From Atopsyche davidsoni (lineage: Eukaryota > Arthropoda > Insecta > Trichoptera > Hydrobiosidae): a stretch of 64,000 bases of DNA. The translations under genes and the position numbers were made by a program. Position 1 is the stretch's first letter. Each line of letters begins with the position of its first letter. The DNA lies in the NCBI GenBank assembly GCA_022113835.1, contig JAILWY010000001.1, positions 2,418,001-2,482,000 of the forward strand, in the 5' to 3' direction. Under the pieces are notes generated by a model. That model did not search any database and was not told the DNA's origin. It saw only the letters and a program-made list of their open reading frames with translations. Positions 26,290-38,975 of the stretch are shown piece after piece.

Positions 26290-26315
26290 ATATATATATA
26301 TATATATATATATAT
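26290..26315. repeat. (AT)n microsatellite
   Basis: About 13 AT units. Confidence 0.95.
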
Positions 26316-27819
26316 TTAGTATAAAAGAAAATTACTATTTAAAAAAAAAACATATTTTTTTAAATTTAATCATTTGCTGTGTTGGCTTTTATTGAAATAA
26401 GGTAACCCTTGGTTTTAAGCAGAAATATTATTTAATTTATTAATTTATGGAATTTTTTTAATAGTCCGATAAAAAAATCACTATGAAGAAACTTTTTATA
26501 GAAAAGTACAAATTATCATGAGTGAGATTTTGAAACCTTTCACTTTGTTAATCGCAACAAACACAATTAGATAAAACAAGGTGTATCTATGTAAGTAGTT
26601 GATTATAATTAAAATAATGTTTCACTCAGACACGTAAAACCCATCAAAGTAAAAGTATGCGGGCAGCATTTAAATAAAACAGCGTTTAAATAAAACGAAC
26701 GACTACAATACCATACCTTGCCAGAATAATAAAAGCCTACTTATCAGAACTGCAGTTCTCCAAAATAATAACAATACAAATGTGACCAATGTAAAAAAAC
26801 TTTTTAAATTATTTAAAATGTATGCAGTTATATCCCTCTCTTCAAAATAAATTACGCTTGCACTTGGGGTTACAAAAATTGCAAACTTTAACATAAAAAA
26901 TTATACATTTATTTTATAAAATTACAAACCCCTAGTTACTTATTTTCTGTTATTTTTTGTCACATATGTGTGTTACGATTTAAAAAATAAAAAATCAGGT
27001 AAAGCTAATTTATAAAATTAATTGTATACCGATGGGACAGTTGGTAGCCGGAAGTGATCACGTAGAGACATTTAGCTTCCCTGTGTGTACCCGAGAGAAT
27101 TTGCAAATGGCTACGTGGTCCGGAGCCTTCAGCTAGTGATTCAAAATCTGGTGCCCCCAGGTCGGGCACGTCCGGTGGCCGGCAGACTCGTCGTTCTAGG
27201 GCACGCTCGGTGTCACACATTGTATGACTAATTTGCACAAGTTTGAGCTTACTGTAATGAATATGTGGGCTGCGAATTAGTATTCCCGCAATAGGCATAA
27301 ACGCCAAACGCTACCAAAATAAATTATATCAATAAATTATACGCTGTTGACTTATTATAAACAAGGACAAGAACTACTTCGCGTATATATATATATATTC
27401 ACAAATTCCATCGAATATTGTTAACGAAATAAGATTTAGGGTTCAAAAGCCGCATTGCAGTAACATCAGCTTGCTTTAGAAATTTTGACTTCGATACTAA
27501 GAATCATCTTCAATTAATATTATTTCCCGGAAGTGCTGGAGTAAAAACGTCGTAAATATAAATATAGGATGCGGGTAACCACCTATTCTATTATTAAAGA
27601 ATGGGAATCAATTCCGGACTATAGAGATTAGGTATTCGTGTTAACTTTTAAAATTATTTTGTCGAAGTGTGCTATGCTCAGCTGTTTTTTTTTAAAGATT
27701 TACCTTTTCAGGTTTAAAACCGATAAATCGGTAACACGAGTGCGTAAGCTTTCGCGGCCGTTGCGAATGGACTTCATGTCTTAGGTGTTAAGCCGCACGA
27801 ATTTTTAAATTGATATTAT

Positions 27820-28020
27820 CTTAAAGCCAAGTGGAATCAGAGGCTGATGCATATTTTCACGTAGGCGTCCGTGTTACGGTACACCGCTCGTCTGTTTTAT
27901 GACGGAGATGCAATAATCAATAATGGGTCGCGTTATGACGCTAGATGCGACCGCAAGCGCTCCACTGGTGGATAATGGCCCCCGGCGCGCCGACCTCCGC
28001 CCGGAGGAGCCGGACAGACC
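27820..28020. promoter_or_regulatory. GC-richer non-coding block, candidate enhancer
   Basis: A 200-bp high-complexity stretch with dense CpGs near its right end (CCCCCGGCGCGCCGACC) and TGATGCATAT/AATCAATAAT homeodomain-like words. An overlapping + frame of about 69 codons resembles no known family. Confidence 0.22.
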
Positions 28021-29399
28021 AGATTTCACTTTTTATGAAGTAATAAATGTTACACAACACCATTACAGCAGTGTCTCGAGAAAAGTGATTTTTTTTTGTT
28101 TAGAGAGGCTCAAATTAGTGAGTTTTATTTGAATGTGGGATTTGTTTTGTATATTGTTGGCATGCAATCTGCGCATGCTGAAATGTGTTGCATACCTATT
28201 CAATTATTTTTAATCCCTTGAGTAAGTTTTAATATTATTTTACTGCACAAGACTTATCATAATTACACTACAAAAAGATTATTATTGAATATTTTCAACG
28301 ACACAGATCAATCAATACAGACATGTTTTTTGTGAAAACGATTTATCTATGAAATGACGAGAAAAATCATCGTTTAAAACCCACGCCACGACTATCGGGA
28401 ATTGGTAATGTATTCAATTCGACCAAATTAGTTTTGCAACTAAACGTAACAATCAGGTGAACCAAATGTTTTGACGCCTGACGATGATTGGAGATTTTTG
28501 TCGAAGTCCATCTAATGGGATTTTTTTTGTTCTTAATTGTGTTGCTACGCTTGCAGGGCGCTTTAGACTGCAGCAAAGACCCGATTGGTGCCCTCCGTGG
28601 TCTTTATGGTTGACCGTGGGAACCGACCCAGAGCCGCTTTTCGGTATCTCTCATCCATGGTGGGCTGATCAGCGCCTTGTGGGATTTCCGCCGGAGACCA
28701 GAACACCATGCAGCTTCGCATGGGCGGGCCGGCATCAATGGCGGATTATACTCATGAAAACGGACAAATATCTGATTATCTTACAGATTGGAAACAAAGT
28801 AAAAAAATGTGATTAAAAATTTAATATTCTGATAGTAACAGTTTAGAATTAGATAGCATTTGCAGGAAATATTCAATCCCTTTAAAATATATAAAAACAC
28901 TTTATTGTATTTTGAGAGAATACAATGGTATTTATAAAACTATATTACTTAAATTAACGATCCTTAATAAAATGGCCCCGATTTAATTATATTAATTTTA
29001 TCGCCATTTAGATAAAAAAAGATACTTTGGTTTGCTTAATGGTATTTAGAAATTTTATTACAAGTTATTCTTTACATTATTTTAAGATAATATAAAAAAA
29101 AAACAATAAAAGTTAAATTAACAATAACGACAGTGATTTATTTACTTCTCGGACGTTTTGGTCCACGTGATGGGACCATCTTCTGGGATTTTGTGGGATG
29201 AGTGAAAGCCTCAAGCACCTCAACACACAAGAAACTAAATCAAACCAGGGACTATAACCAGTCTGTAACTATTATTTCTTGAAAAATTAACAAGTAATAA
29301 ATATATTTTTTTAACAGTTGATTTACATGTTGAATATAAATAATCAACCAATTTTTTTTTAAATCATAACTTTACTACATTAACTTGATATTCAAGATT

Positions 29400-29666
29400 A
29401 CAGCTAAAGTCCATCACGTCACGATAAAATGACACGTCTGTCATTTACATCCGCCAGCCTGATCTGTCATTTAACTGTCAGGCGGTGACTTATGCCTGCA
29501 ATGCTAACAAGTGGAAACACTGCAGTCGTTATGGCGTTTCCTCGCCAGCCCGCATTGTGCGACACGGTTCCCGGATTCTATGCCCGCATCGAGTCACCAC
29601 ACGGCATAAATACCTGCCCTCGGCGTCTCATTAGCATTCAGCCGTACTTAGAGGTGAATTAGCCAT
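29400..29666. promoter_or_regulatory. Non-coding block beside the ratchet point with repeated CTGTCA sites
   Basis: This repeat-free stretch carries several CTGTCA/TGACAG words (TCTGTCATTTACATC, GATCTGTCATTTAACTGTCA), the core bound by TALE homeodomain proteins such as Homothorax. It directly adjoins the recursive splice site at 29673/29674. In insects such sites often sit in conserved intronic sequence (family knowledge). Enhancer function here is an inference. Confidence 0.3.
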
Positions 29667-29690
29667 CACTTACCTGGAAAGAAAGAAATG
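29667..29690 (-). other. Recursive splice site (ratchet point) in the Mob2 intron
   Basis: On the minus strand the sequence is CATTTCTTTCTTTCCAG immediately followed by GTAAGTG, with the junction between 29674 and 29673. A strong polypyrimidine tract plus CAG abutting a consensus 5' splice site, with no exon between, is the hallmark of recursive splicing in long insect introns. It is on the same strand as the Mob2 exon and about 27.9 kb upstream of its acceptor. It would let the intron be removed in steps without leaving an exon. Confidence 0.8.
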
Positions 29691-30535
29691 ACGCCATTAG
29701 TTAGGGCACAAGAGACACGGGGTTTTACTACGTTTAAGCTCCAAGGCGAGCTTTGAATTTAAAATATTATAACATCACGATGATCATGTACTGATATTCA
29801 CGTTTCAACATTTCGACTTCGGTACTAGAAAAATCTAAAACATATACATACACAGATAAATACAACGCATTGGAAAGAGCCCCCAGAAATCATATAAACA
29901 TACATTTTAGTTTGCATATACTTGTTCCCACATAATAAAATCCTAAATTTTAAAAAAATATGTTGCCAAAAACCACTTTGATGTTTTTTTTAACCATGGC
30001 ATTTATTTCCTTACGTGTAAACATTTGAAAAATGTTAAGCATATGAAAAATAGGAAGTGTGTCGAGTTATTTAATACATAATCCACATATCAAATATCAT
30101 AACATCACACAAGTGAGATAAAAAGGAGCTAAACAATGGGAATAAACCTTCAAAAGTCGAGTTAAGATCTTTAACACGCCACGTTAGCTGAAAAATAAAT
30201 CACAATGACATTAAAATCTCTCACGGAATATATAAACACTGGCATTAAGCGGAGTGACCTGTTTGCGCCGTCCTTGTTTTGAGAGTTGCCCAAACCGACT
30301 CAGTGACGTGCGCGGAAAGGGGGTGCAGTTTTATAATCTGGATATAAATTCAGCTACAAAGAAGAACTGCCAAAGTTACTATATATATATGTCCAAAGGT
30401 TCGATAGTAACCATAAGCTTTAAATTCTTAAAATATTAAGTGTACGTAGGTTTTGGCAGCCGTTGTTTTTTTGTCTTTAAAAGTTTCAATGGTAAGATAC
30501 AAACAATCACAAGCGATCACCTAAATTTATAAGAG

Positions 30536-30612
30536 ACAATAGCAGGAGCCCCTTCCACCCCTACAAGGTATTTCCAGAACACATCCCTCCACAATCATTC
30601 CAAGTCCACTGC
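30536..30612 (-). repeat. Repeat family A, copy 3 (5' fragment)
   Basis: It contains ACAATAGCAGGAGCCCC, TACAAGGTATTTCCAGA, CATCCCTCCACAATCATTCC and AAGTCCACTGC, matching 48908-48990 nearly base for base. Only part of the repeat is present. Confidence 0.75.
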
Positions 30613-31620
30613 GAGTTTTAGCTGTGAATACTGCACGCCACTGAATGAAAGGTACTATCAAATGAAACCAGGTAAGTCCACCAGAAGTAAGTAAATCTCC
30701 CACGAAATCAAAGCGCCTCCATTAGCAGCTGACCTGCATTCAGCGACAAAGGTGAGGTGTAACGGGAACCCCCGCGGTTCTTCTTAACGCATTATATAAA
30801 AGTTCACGTCGATCTGGGTAGCAGCGCCTAACCGCCAATTCGACTCAATTACCTTAACAGCCGATAACCATACGGAATACTTCAAATTTGGTAATAAAAC
30901 TGACTTGTGATATCAACACCATCGGTTATTCGGGCATTACTTCGAACGTGGAAACAACTAGAAAGTGGAACACCTTTAAACAAAAAGCAATCTGTACCGT
31001 AGTGATAATTTTAAATTATTTTAACCATTGTAACCCTTAGGAAAAAATTGCTCATCTTCTTTTATAAATTATAATATATTTGGAATAATACGATAACTTA
31101 TGACAAACTCTAGGAAGCGTGAATTATTTTTATGAATTATATCAATTATCGAATTCACTCGATTGCGCCCATCACCGGGTATAGTCCATGCTTTTTTTCG
31201 TCCACTTGACTGACGTGTTGTTGGCGAGTACAGCGTAATCGACAACTGAAGAAATTGGAAAGTGGCAATAAGGATGCGAGTGCTGAACGAAGACGGACTG
31301 GCCTCTTTGCAGATATCGAGAGCCGAATACGCCCCGGTAAACCACAGGCGGCGATTGAATGATCGACGGACCGATGTTCGCATAACTAACTAAGCAATTC
31401 ATCGTTCGGAATTCGTCGAAAACAATCACACATAACATTCGCCGGAAACAACTGCCAACTTTGAGAATATGTTACATAACACGAAGAACACGTCAAATTA
31501 CACAAATGATTACTTGTATGTGTGTGTGAGTAGGTTCAAACATTTAAAGAAAGATAGTACTTTCTTGAAGAAGAAATATAACCCTGAAATCTTGCTGGAG
31601 ATTCACCAAATGTTACATAT

Positions 31621-31965
31621 ATGGTCTCAGTTCTCCTATATAGAGTCGAAGCTTGGATACTCAATACAGCTACTATGCGAAGAATTGAGGCGACAGAAAT
31701 GTGGCTCTTGCTCAGAATGCTCACAGAAAGCGCACTTTTGACGTTGGTAAAGAAGCGAAAGGCGGAACTTTGGCCACATTTTTCGTAACAATAAATATAG
31801 CATCTTACAGCTGTACTGGGAGAAATCGAAGGAAAGGAAGTTTACGTGGGTGCGGAATTTGCGCCAGTGACCGGATCGGTGAGACTGGTCCAGGATAGGG
31901 ATATGTTCGATGAAATCAGAAAGAGACATCAGATGAAGAAGTGTGTATACGACAAACTGTGGTCT
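31621..31965 (+). pseudogene. Decayed non-LTR retrotransposon (LINE) ORF2, C-terminal end
   Basis: One + frame from 31621 reads VLLYRVEAWILNTATMRRIE then ATEMWLLLRML, the hallmark of the segment after the reverse-transcriptase domain in many insect LINEs (family pattern LLYG.E.WTL......R.IEA.EMW..RRML). It stops after about 57 codons. Further on, in another register, FTWVRNLRQ is seen, corresponding to the usual SW(L/V)RN(I/L)RQW motif near the ORF2 C terminus, followed by stops. At least two frameshifts or stops break it and no catalytic core is present, so it is a dead, 5'-truncated fragment. Confidence 0.75.
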
Positions 31966-34352
31966 AGTTTTGAGCTATCAAATATGTAGTCTTTATTTTC
32001 ATTGGATATTTTATCGAATCTAATCAATTAGTGGTAGACATTTGGAGTCATAAAATATCGCTCAAAATATAAATTGAAGATGTGCGATGAATTGTGGTCG
32101 CTGAACTGCGTGCGGTGGAGTATTGTTGCGGGTTTACAGCGGCATTGTGTGCGAAGCGTGGCAGAGACCGAAGCGGCTTTCAAGATCATATCTCATCTGG
32201 TAGAAACTTCCACACACTTAATAAACAGGTAATTGTTATTTGCTTTGATCGCATGAATGATTTATTAATAGTATAATTACGGCTCAAAGCATTCACGCAT
32301 AGCAACATTAGAATACAGATATGTATCGAACACAACAGAGATAGATTATTATGTGTACATAAAGAGCGAAAGGTCTACGCAAAAAAAAAAAACATCTTCC
32401 TACTTCAATATCCATATATGCTTTTTTATATTAAATTTAAATATAAAAACGGCTCTTTCGTATATAGATTTAACACACTTAAACCCAAAAAGATTATAAT
32501 AAAAATTATCTGTAAGTCATTGTAAAATAGTATGTTAAACAATAAATTACATTCTAATGTTGCAGTTGTGATATTGATGCAATTATCTGGATTTTTTTTA
32601 TTTGAAAGCTTAACAGCTGCCTAAGCCTGCGTTCAATAATTGACAAAATTTAAACAACTTTATTTAGATTCGTTTAAAATAAACACACCTAAAGACTTAC
32701 ATTACAACTATAATTGCATCAGTTAGTACAAAACGCGTCTTGCACTCTGTATAGAAGCAAGCACCGTTAGCACCTCAGAAATAATTCTGCATTGAAGTTT
32801 ACATTTACAATTTATAGTTTTATAAATATTTTAATCTATTTATAAGTAAACGCTTTCTGCAGTCAAATTTTAAGAAGCGTGTGCTAAATTTCGTATGCAA
32901 GTTTGAGTTCGCCACCTGTGTAAACACGCGAGTGTAGGTGAAAACCTGGCGCCGCCTCTCTTTTGATAAAACATTCAAAAGACCATGACTCATGGCGTGG
33001 ACTGCCAGCTCCGTTTTTTGCACCGCGTAGGATGAAATCATCTTATTTATGTGTGCTTATAACAACAATAAAAAAGCATATAATTACTATTTGGTTTATC
33101 GTTCATAAAAAAAGACAATGAATCAATTTATTGGATATAAAGAACTTTGTATTAATATTTCAATATAAAAAGATGGTTTTTAATAATTAGCATTATAATT
33201 TTATAACACTACATGTTTGTGTATATGTATGATTCTAGCATTTTGACAAATGTTTAATCTCGCTTGTGTATTAACGCAAAAAATATTATGTAAATTTATT
33301 AATGTGTCTTCAAATACGCAAAACCTACAATAACGATAATTCAAAATTTATTTCAATAACACTGTATATTAATAATATATTAAAAACTCTTGGATATTTA
33401 AGATTCCCGTTTAAGTACTTAAACTATGTTACATGTGGTAAATTATAATTCTTTAAATTCTGGTAATAAAACTAAATACGTACATAAACAGTTAAGTTAT
33501 AGATCAGAAACTAAAATAAAAATAGTGTAATATGATAAAAACACAAATAATATTTTATTTAAAGAATATTTAGTGATGGTTCCACATTTTATTTTCGACT
33601 CAGCTAGTTTCGTCAAAATGCTAATTTCATTCTTCCATCCATTAGAGATCGATTGGCACATCTCATCACACGCAAAATAGGGTCCCGATGGTTTGATTCC
33701 TTGCACGATCTGCTCGGAAGCACAGCCCTTACCGACCGAAGTCTCACGCACGTCCGTGATTCGTAATGATGAGGCGATATCAAGCACCTTAACCCTTGGC
33801 GAGGCGCTAGAATTTCGAGGTTACATGTGAAATTTTGCGATGCATCCAAATTACTTTAATTATCATTTCACATTATTACAGCTTGGGAAATGCTGCTTTT
33901 AAGTGGACACTGAAAAATACAGCAGTCAAAAAAAATATATTACATTGTTATTTAATTTTAACAGTTATACATTCTGTAAATTCGGTTATAAAAAACTGAT
34001 TATTTGCTGCTTCACACGTAGGTTGTGATCCACTGATTTTTGTTACATAAAATGTAAAATATTACTGAAATTCATCTGTTATCAATATAGAATTTTATAT
34101 TAACATAGTAAAAAAGACAAATAGACTAATTGTAATTTAATTTTTAATTATGTAACAATTTCAAAAAAATAAATAAAACAAAACTAATGTGCCATCCGTA
34201 CATTTTAATGATTACATAAAATTACAATATAAATTTAAAAAAATCGCAGTACGAATTTTGAGCTACAATATTTCAAAATTGATAATATTGAGTAATCTGG
34301 TGTATAGATACCTAATTTTTGTGAAAACACCACACAATTTCGGTTCAACGGT

Positions 34353-34355
<3 letters not shown>

Positions 34356-34424
<69 letters not shown>
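34356..34424. repeat. Long (AT)n microsatellite
   Basis: About 34 uninterrupted AT units. It creates an artificial Tyr/Ile-repeat open frame. Confidence 0.97.
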
Positions 34425-34427
<3 letters not shown>

Positions 34428-36120
34428 AAAGCTATTAAAGAATAAAAAATAATCTCAAAATAACGTTTTCTTGCATATTAGTTATTTTTAAAAGAACTTA
34501 AAAACAATTTTTGCAACAGTTTTTGGGTGGTTGGGTCATGTTACAAATATTTTTTGAATGAGATTTAAACGGAACCGCATTACTTATTTTTTTATATGAG
34601 TACAACAACTAAAAGTGAGTTAAATGCTTGGTTACAAAAAAAAAACTGGACTTTAGAAGGGTTAAGGATTATTTCCTGCGGAATCACATTTTACCAAAGA
34701 CGGACTTTTTTTTGTAATAAACTATGCATATTGGAGTATTCACGCGTGTGTTTTCATATAAATCTGTATTTTCAACAGTCGGAATGATTTCTGCCGACAT
34801 CTGGCACAGTGGAGAACCTCATGTCGTGGAGGAGTATGGGTATCGGGTACGCAGTGGCGCGCGTACAAATTTATTTGGAGGCTACACGTGTAGATAAAAA
34901 AAGCTGAAACTTTATGAGAATATACTTCAAAAAACATTTTAGAATAAATAATAACTTGCTACCATAAAATTTTTAAATTAAAAAATAAATTTTACTCCAT
35001 CGAGTACATTTACTCCATATAGCAAATATGACTAACAAAACGGCTAGGAAATTACAAGTAATCATAAATTGGTGTGAGGGTCAATTTAAATAAAATTGTT
35101 TTAAAAATTTTGAAATTTTATTGCTTATATTTCATCATAAATTGTGAAAAAGTGTTGCTGAAACAGGCATGAGACATTGATAGCAGGAAAATCATAATTA
35201 ATTCAAGTCCCCAATATACAACACGGGTTCATCGGTCGTGACAAAAAAGATATGTAAAAATTAATTTGACTCTTAGAAATTACGATTTCTAATTTTATGT
35301 TTAACTACTTATCGCACTTTTTATGTTGCATAAATAATCATCAAATGAATAAAAAAAAGAAAAACTTATTTGAATAAAGTATGCGTTACACAAGAATAAA
35401 AAATAGAAAAACTTGCTAATTATTTATAATATATTGTTTACAAAATAGACAATATCAAACAAAGGCGTCAGGTCAGCAGACGTTGTGTTTTATAAATGAC
35501 AAAAAAACCTTTATAATAAAGCGTCCTTAACTAAAAAATTATCAGGTGTATATCTAACGAAGAGTTGCCTGTGTAAAAAAAAAAGGTTTACTGTCTACAC
35601 TTGCGGATGTTTCCCAAACAAATGCCCCAGGCGTCTGGTCCACGAGCGCACTGCAGTAAAAGTTTCAACAAAACTTACCGCGGGGTTTCCTCAGCGAGAA
35701 GAGTGCAAATGTGTTTACGAGAGGAACAGGCAAAAAGCGAGACTGCGCCTAATTTATTAATCTTGGATCCGAGGAAAACACTCCGCAGTCAGCGACACCT
35801 CTATGGCGCAGCACTTAAAAATCATTGCCAGATTATAGCGAGCTCCAGTCTGCAGTAAGGCTGCCTACACACGTTGCAACATAACCGACTATCGATTTGT
35901 AAATGTTCTATAGCGTTCTGATTTTTTGGGTGCCATTTTTAAGGAGGACGCTGTTGGCAAGCTCATGTGGGTAAGGTACGTTTAATAACATGCTTTTTGT
36001 TTTATCTGTTCATTTCTGACCTGAATAACGTTTGTCAAAGACGCTACAATTTATAATAAATACTTTTAAGTAAAAAAAAATGTGTTATTAAATTATTTTT
36101 ACGGTGCATATTTTTTTTTC

Positions 36121-36408
36121 GTAATAGAGTAGTGGACTTGGAATGATTGTTGAGGGATGTACTCTGGAAGTACCTTGTCGAGGTGGGATAGTTCATGCTA
36201 TTGTTTCTGTAGTCTGCTGCAGAAGGAGTATCAGATCTAAACGCCACAGCTTTTTAAGAAAAGGATTATATAATAATTCTTTTGAGCAGCAGCAATACGC
36301 AGACTTTTCCTTCTAATATAAAAATGCGGTGTAGAAGGACCCGGGGACCCACTACTCTATTTTTCCCATAGAAAACCATGAATACTGGCTCAGCATGAGT
36401 ATATGCTC
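36121..36408 (+). repeat. Repeat family A, copy 4 (most complete uninterrupted)
   Basis: It contains AGTAGTGGACTTGGAATGAT, TACCTTGTCGAGGTGGGA, TATTGTTTCTGTAGTCTGCT, AGTATCAGATCTAAACGCCA, GCAGCAGCAATACGCAGAC, ATGCGGTGTAGAAGGACCCG and ACTGGCTCAGCATGAGTATA, which defines the order of the family. No coding frame was found. Confidence 0.8.
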
Positions 36409-36681
36409 GTTACGCATTTTAGCTTTATATCGTTCACTTTATACATGTAAATCTAATCATGTGAAAAATACTACTAACTAAAAATATTCATTGGAAAATT
36501 TACAACTAATATTCAATGAAGGTTGTGATAGTAAAAAATAAAATAAGTAAAACTTGGCTTGAACTTTTGTTATCTTTTTTTCATTCATTTGTTTTTATAG
36601 TACTTATGTCACAAGATAAAATAAAATGTGATATGAAATGCAATGTGTATAAAACGATTGGACGAGTCGATGTTGAGATAG

Positions 36682-36753
36682 CCTAACCGACGCCGAGTAT
36701 TGCAAGTACATAATATGTTGTAACAACACTCGACACTCCGCGTCGGGTTAGTC
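36682..36753. repeat. Imperfect inverted repeat
   Basis: The left arm CCTAACCGACGCCGAGTATT and the complement of the right arm, CTAACCCGACGCGGAGTGTC, are about 80% alike around a short spacer. The origin is unknown. Confidence 0.5.
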
Positions 36754-37749
36754 GTGTGACAGACAGCGCAATGTCGGAAACGCTGAAAATATTTAAATTT
36801 TGAATGCTGACTGTTAAATTTTTAATTAAAAATACTCAGAGTGAGTTTTGAGGCTCGATGACTGATGTTTTGTGTACAGCGGCGTTACAACTTCGTATGC
36901 ATACTCCTTGTGTGATGTGTTCTATCACCGATAGATTCCAGCTTTCACATTCGAATGACGGAGATTTCCTCTGTTGGCTGAGCTGCCACTACTAAATAAT
37001 AAGCCGGCAGTGAGTCGGGAGAGGCCCTCGCCCTTGTCCGGCGGATGCCGAGTCGTGTCCCGCGCGAGTGCCGTATGGACTCGTTACGGACGGTGACTCG
37101 GCACCTCCGAGTCGGCCCGCAAACCGGACAGAACCACACTTTACGTAAGGATCGGCGCTGACCGGGACCTTCGGGCCGGATCGTAAACGAATATGTTTAA
37201 ACATTACCTTTTATCGGTACCTACGAGCCGGATCGCAAACATTATGCATACGAATTAACTACATTGTAAAATTAAATATATGCAATGATCAATATATATT
37301 CATGCTAGATTACAAATTGGAAACGGCAATTTCTGGCTGAATTGCAAATATAATATTATAATGTATATAATTACACACTGTTTGAAAAGAAAAAAAACTC
37401 TTCTTAACACTAAGGCATTACCTACCTACACCTAAACTCAAACTGTATATTAACTACATTTTTTTTTTAAATTTAAAAAAGGGAGCTTTCAGACTGTACA
37501 ATAAACATAATATATATGATGAATTCGTATTTTTCAAATAAAATGTCAAATATATATAAATCAACTGTTACATATTATTATAAAAAAAGATTGTTAAGAA
37601 ACCTACAACACATACAGTAATAGGAGGAAATCAAAGTCTAATAATTACTACAAAATAAAATATAATAAATAGCGGATTTTTGATACTATGAGTGCAACTG
37701 AAGACCATGATTGCAATAAAAAAAAATGCTAATTCGCCAAATGAGCTGA

Positions 37750-38010
37750 TGTTCATTAATCAAGACAGTTGGCCATGACTTCCAACGGTCCGGTCCGCTA
37801 ACGGTGCAGGCCCGGGCCGAGCGGCTCGAGGCGCGCGCTCGCAGAGGTGCGCTCGCCGCGGAGCCCGCCAGTAACGGCGCCGTTTTTGTGATCGCACCAA
37901 CAAACTTGCGCCTGAGATATCATCTGCAATTACGGCGAGTGCGGCGCCGCCATGGAGTTAAATGCGGTTATCGCACTCGATAAAACCGCACCGTTTGTGC
38001 AAGCCTGCCA
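37750..38010. promoter_or_regulatory. CpG-rich island, non-coding
   Basis: About 260 bp rich in CpG (CCCGGGCCGAGCGGCTCG, CGAGGCGCGCGC, AACGGCGCCG) inside AT-rich intron. No splice-bounded coding exon was found. It could be an internal promoter or enhancer. Confidence 0.3.
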
Positions 38011-38885
38011 ATAATGCATCTTTAAGGATATGCCGCTCCTATTAAAAATATGCTTGTTTTCATTACTTAGCAACAATCTCTTATAAGATGTATTTGAGTA
38101 TTAAAAATTTAATTAATGCATGGTACACAAGTAAAGCCGGCTACGCAATTAGCTAATATGATTTAGCGTAAATGAATAACGATAGGGGATCAACCAAATT
38201 ACTTTATTTAATTAAACTATGCTATCATTTTTCAATTGAGTATTTTTTTTAATGTGAAATTATTCTAGTCCAGTGAGGGTCAATTTTAATGTGAAAAACA
38301 TAAGAGATTGAATACGTCTCAATGCAAACGTACGTGCCGAAATCATCGCTATACCCCCTAAGATGTTTGAAAAAATGATGAAAACGCAGCAAAAAGGGCA
38401 CATTTTTCTTTGTCCAATAAAGACGGTTACTTGATTGATGTTGTATTCAAAAACTAATTCAAATAAATTACAAAGAACCAAGTTAAATAAAAATACCCTA
38501 TATACAGAAATCGGTTGCTTTTTTAAAAAGTTATTTATTATTCACACACCGACATAAAATATGGCGCACCCTGTATATACAAATAATGTATACACTGTAT
38601 ATAAAAAGGTTAAGCTTAATCATGATTAAAATAATATTTTCAATGGGAATTTTGCATCTCGATGTTAAAAAATATAATATAATATTCAAAAAAACTATAA
38701 TTCACAAAAACGAAAAGAATGGCTGTTTTTATTTTTTATAAAAACAAATTCTTTGTCTCAACGTTTTTTTTATAATGTGAAGCTAAAAATATACACGTAT
38801 TACACGTCAACAACATAAAAGTTGTTACTTTGAAACCATTGAGTAGAAAAAAAAAAACCTCTAACATTGAATAAGCAGCCATTAC

Positions 38886-38975
38886 GTAAAGTGTAGCAGC
38901 GGGCGCCGCGGGGTCTGCGCCGGGCCTGCGCGCGGGGGCGGCTCCGGGGGTCGCAGGGTCAAAGTCAGGGTCGGA
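38886..38975 (-). CDS. Weak candidate 90-nt cassette exon
   Basis: On the minus strand a pyrimidine-rich stretch ending CCGGCCGCAG (AG at 38976-38977) precedes 90 GC-rich nucleotides, followed by a GTAAT donor at 38885. The length is a multiple of three, and the phase needed to join Mob2 (two bases carried in and out) is free of stops, giving a Pro/Arg-rich 30-residue insert. It resembles no known domain. The donor is not strong and the GC-rich island alone could produce this pattern. Confidence 0.2.

Larger units (their letters stand above)
1728..29673 (-). other. Mob2 intron segment 1 (inferred, to first ratchet point)
   Basis: This segment runs from the Mob2 acceptor at 1728 up to the recursive splice site at 29673. 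It is AT-rich and dominated by repeats: a foldback at 2831-2974, the repeat-A/hAT nest at 4449-5144, a hAT-like element at 8480-8800, a Helitron end at about 11667-12110, SINE-like pieces, the palindrome at 23382-23753 and several microsatellites. It also holds the candidate alternative first exon at 5225-5361. GC-richer, repeat-poor blocks are listed separately. Between these items nothing coding was recognised; open frames under about 110 codons look random. Confidence 0.5.

Noticed and set aside
28484..28816. 110-codon + frame with Trp-rich sequence
   Set aside because: No recognisable domain and no supporting splice architecture on that strand; likely chance in a GC-richer block.
30655..30690. 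CCAG|GTAAGT on the + strand as another ratchet point
   Set aside because: No polypyrimidine tract precedes it and it is on the opposite strand to Mob2.
35595..35860. Possible minus-strand exon ending at CCGCG|GTAAGTTTT near 35680
   Set aside because: The donor is good, but upstream frames are interrupted and no acceptor or phase match was convincing; a non-coding first exon remains possible.
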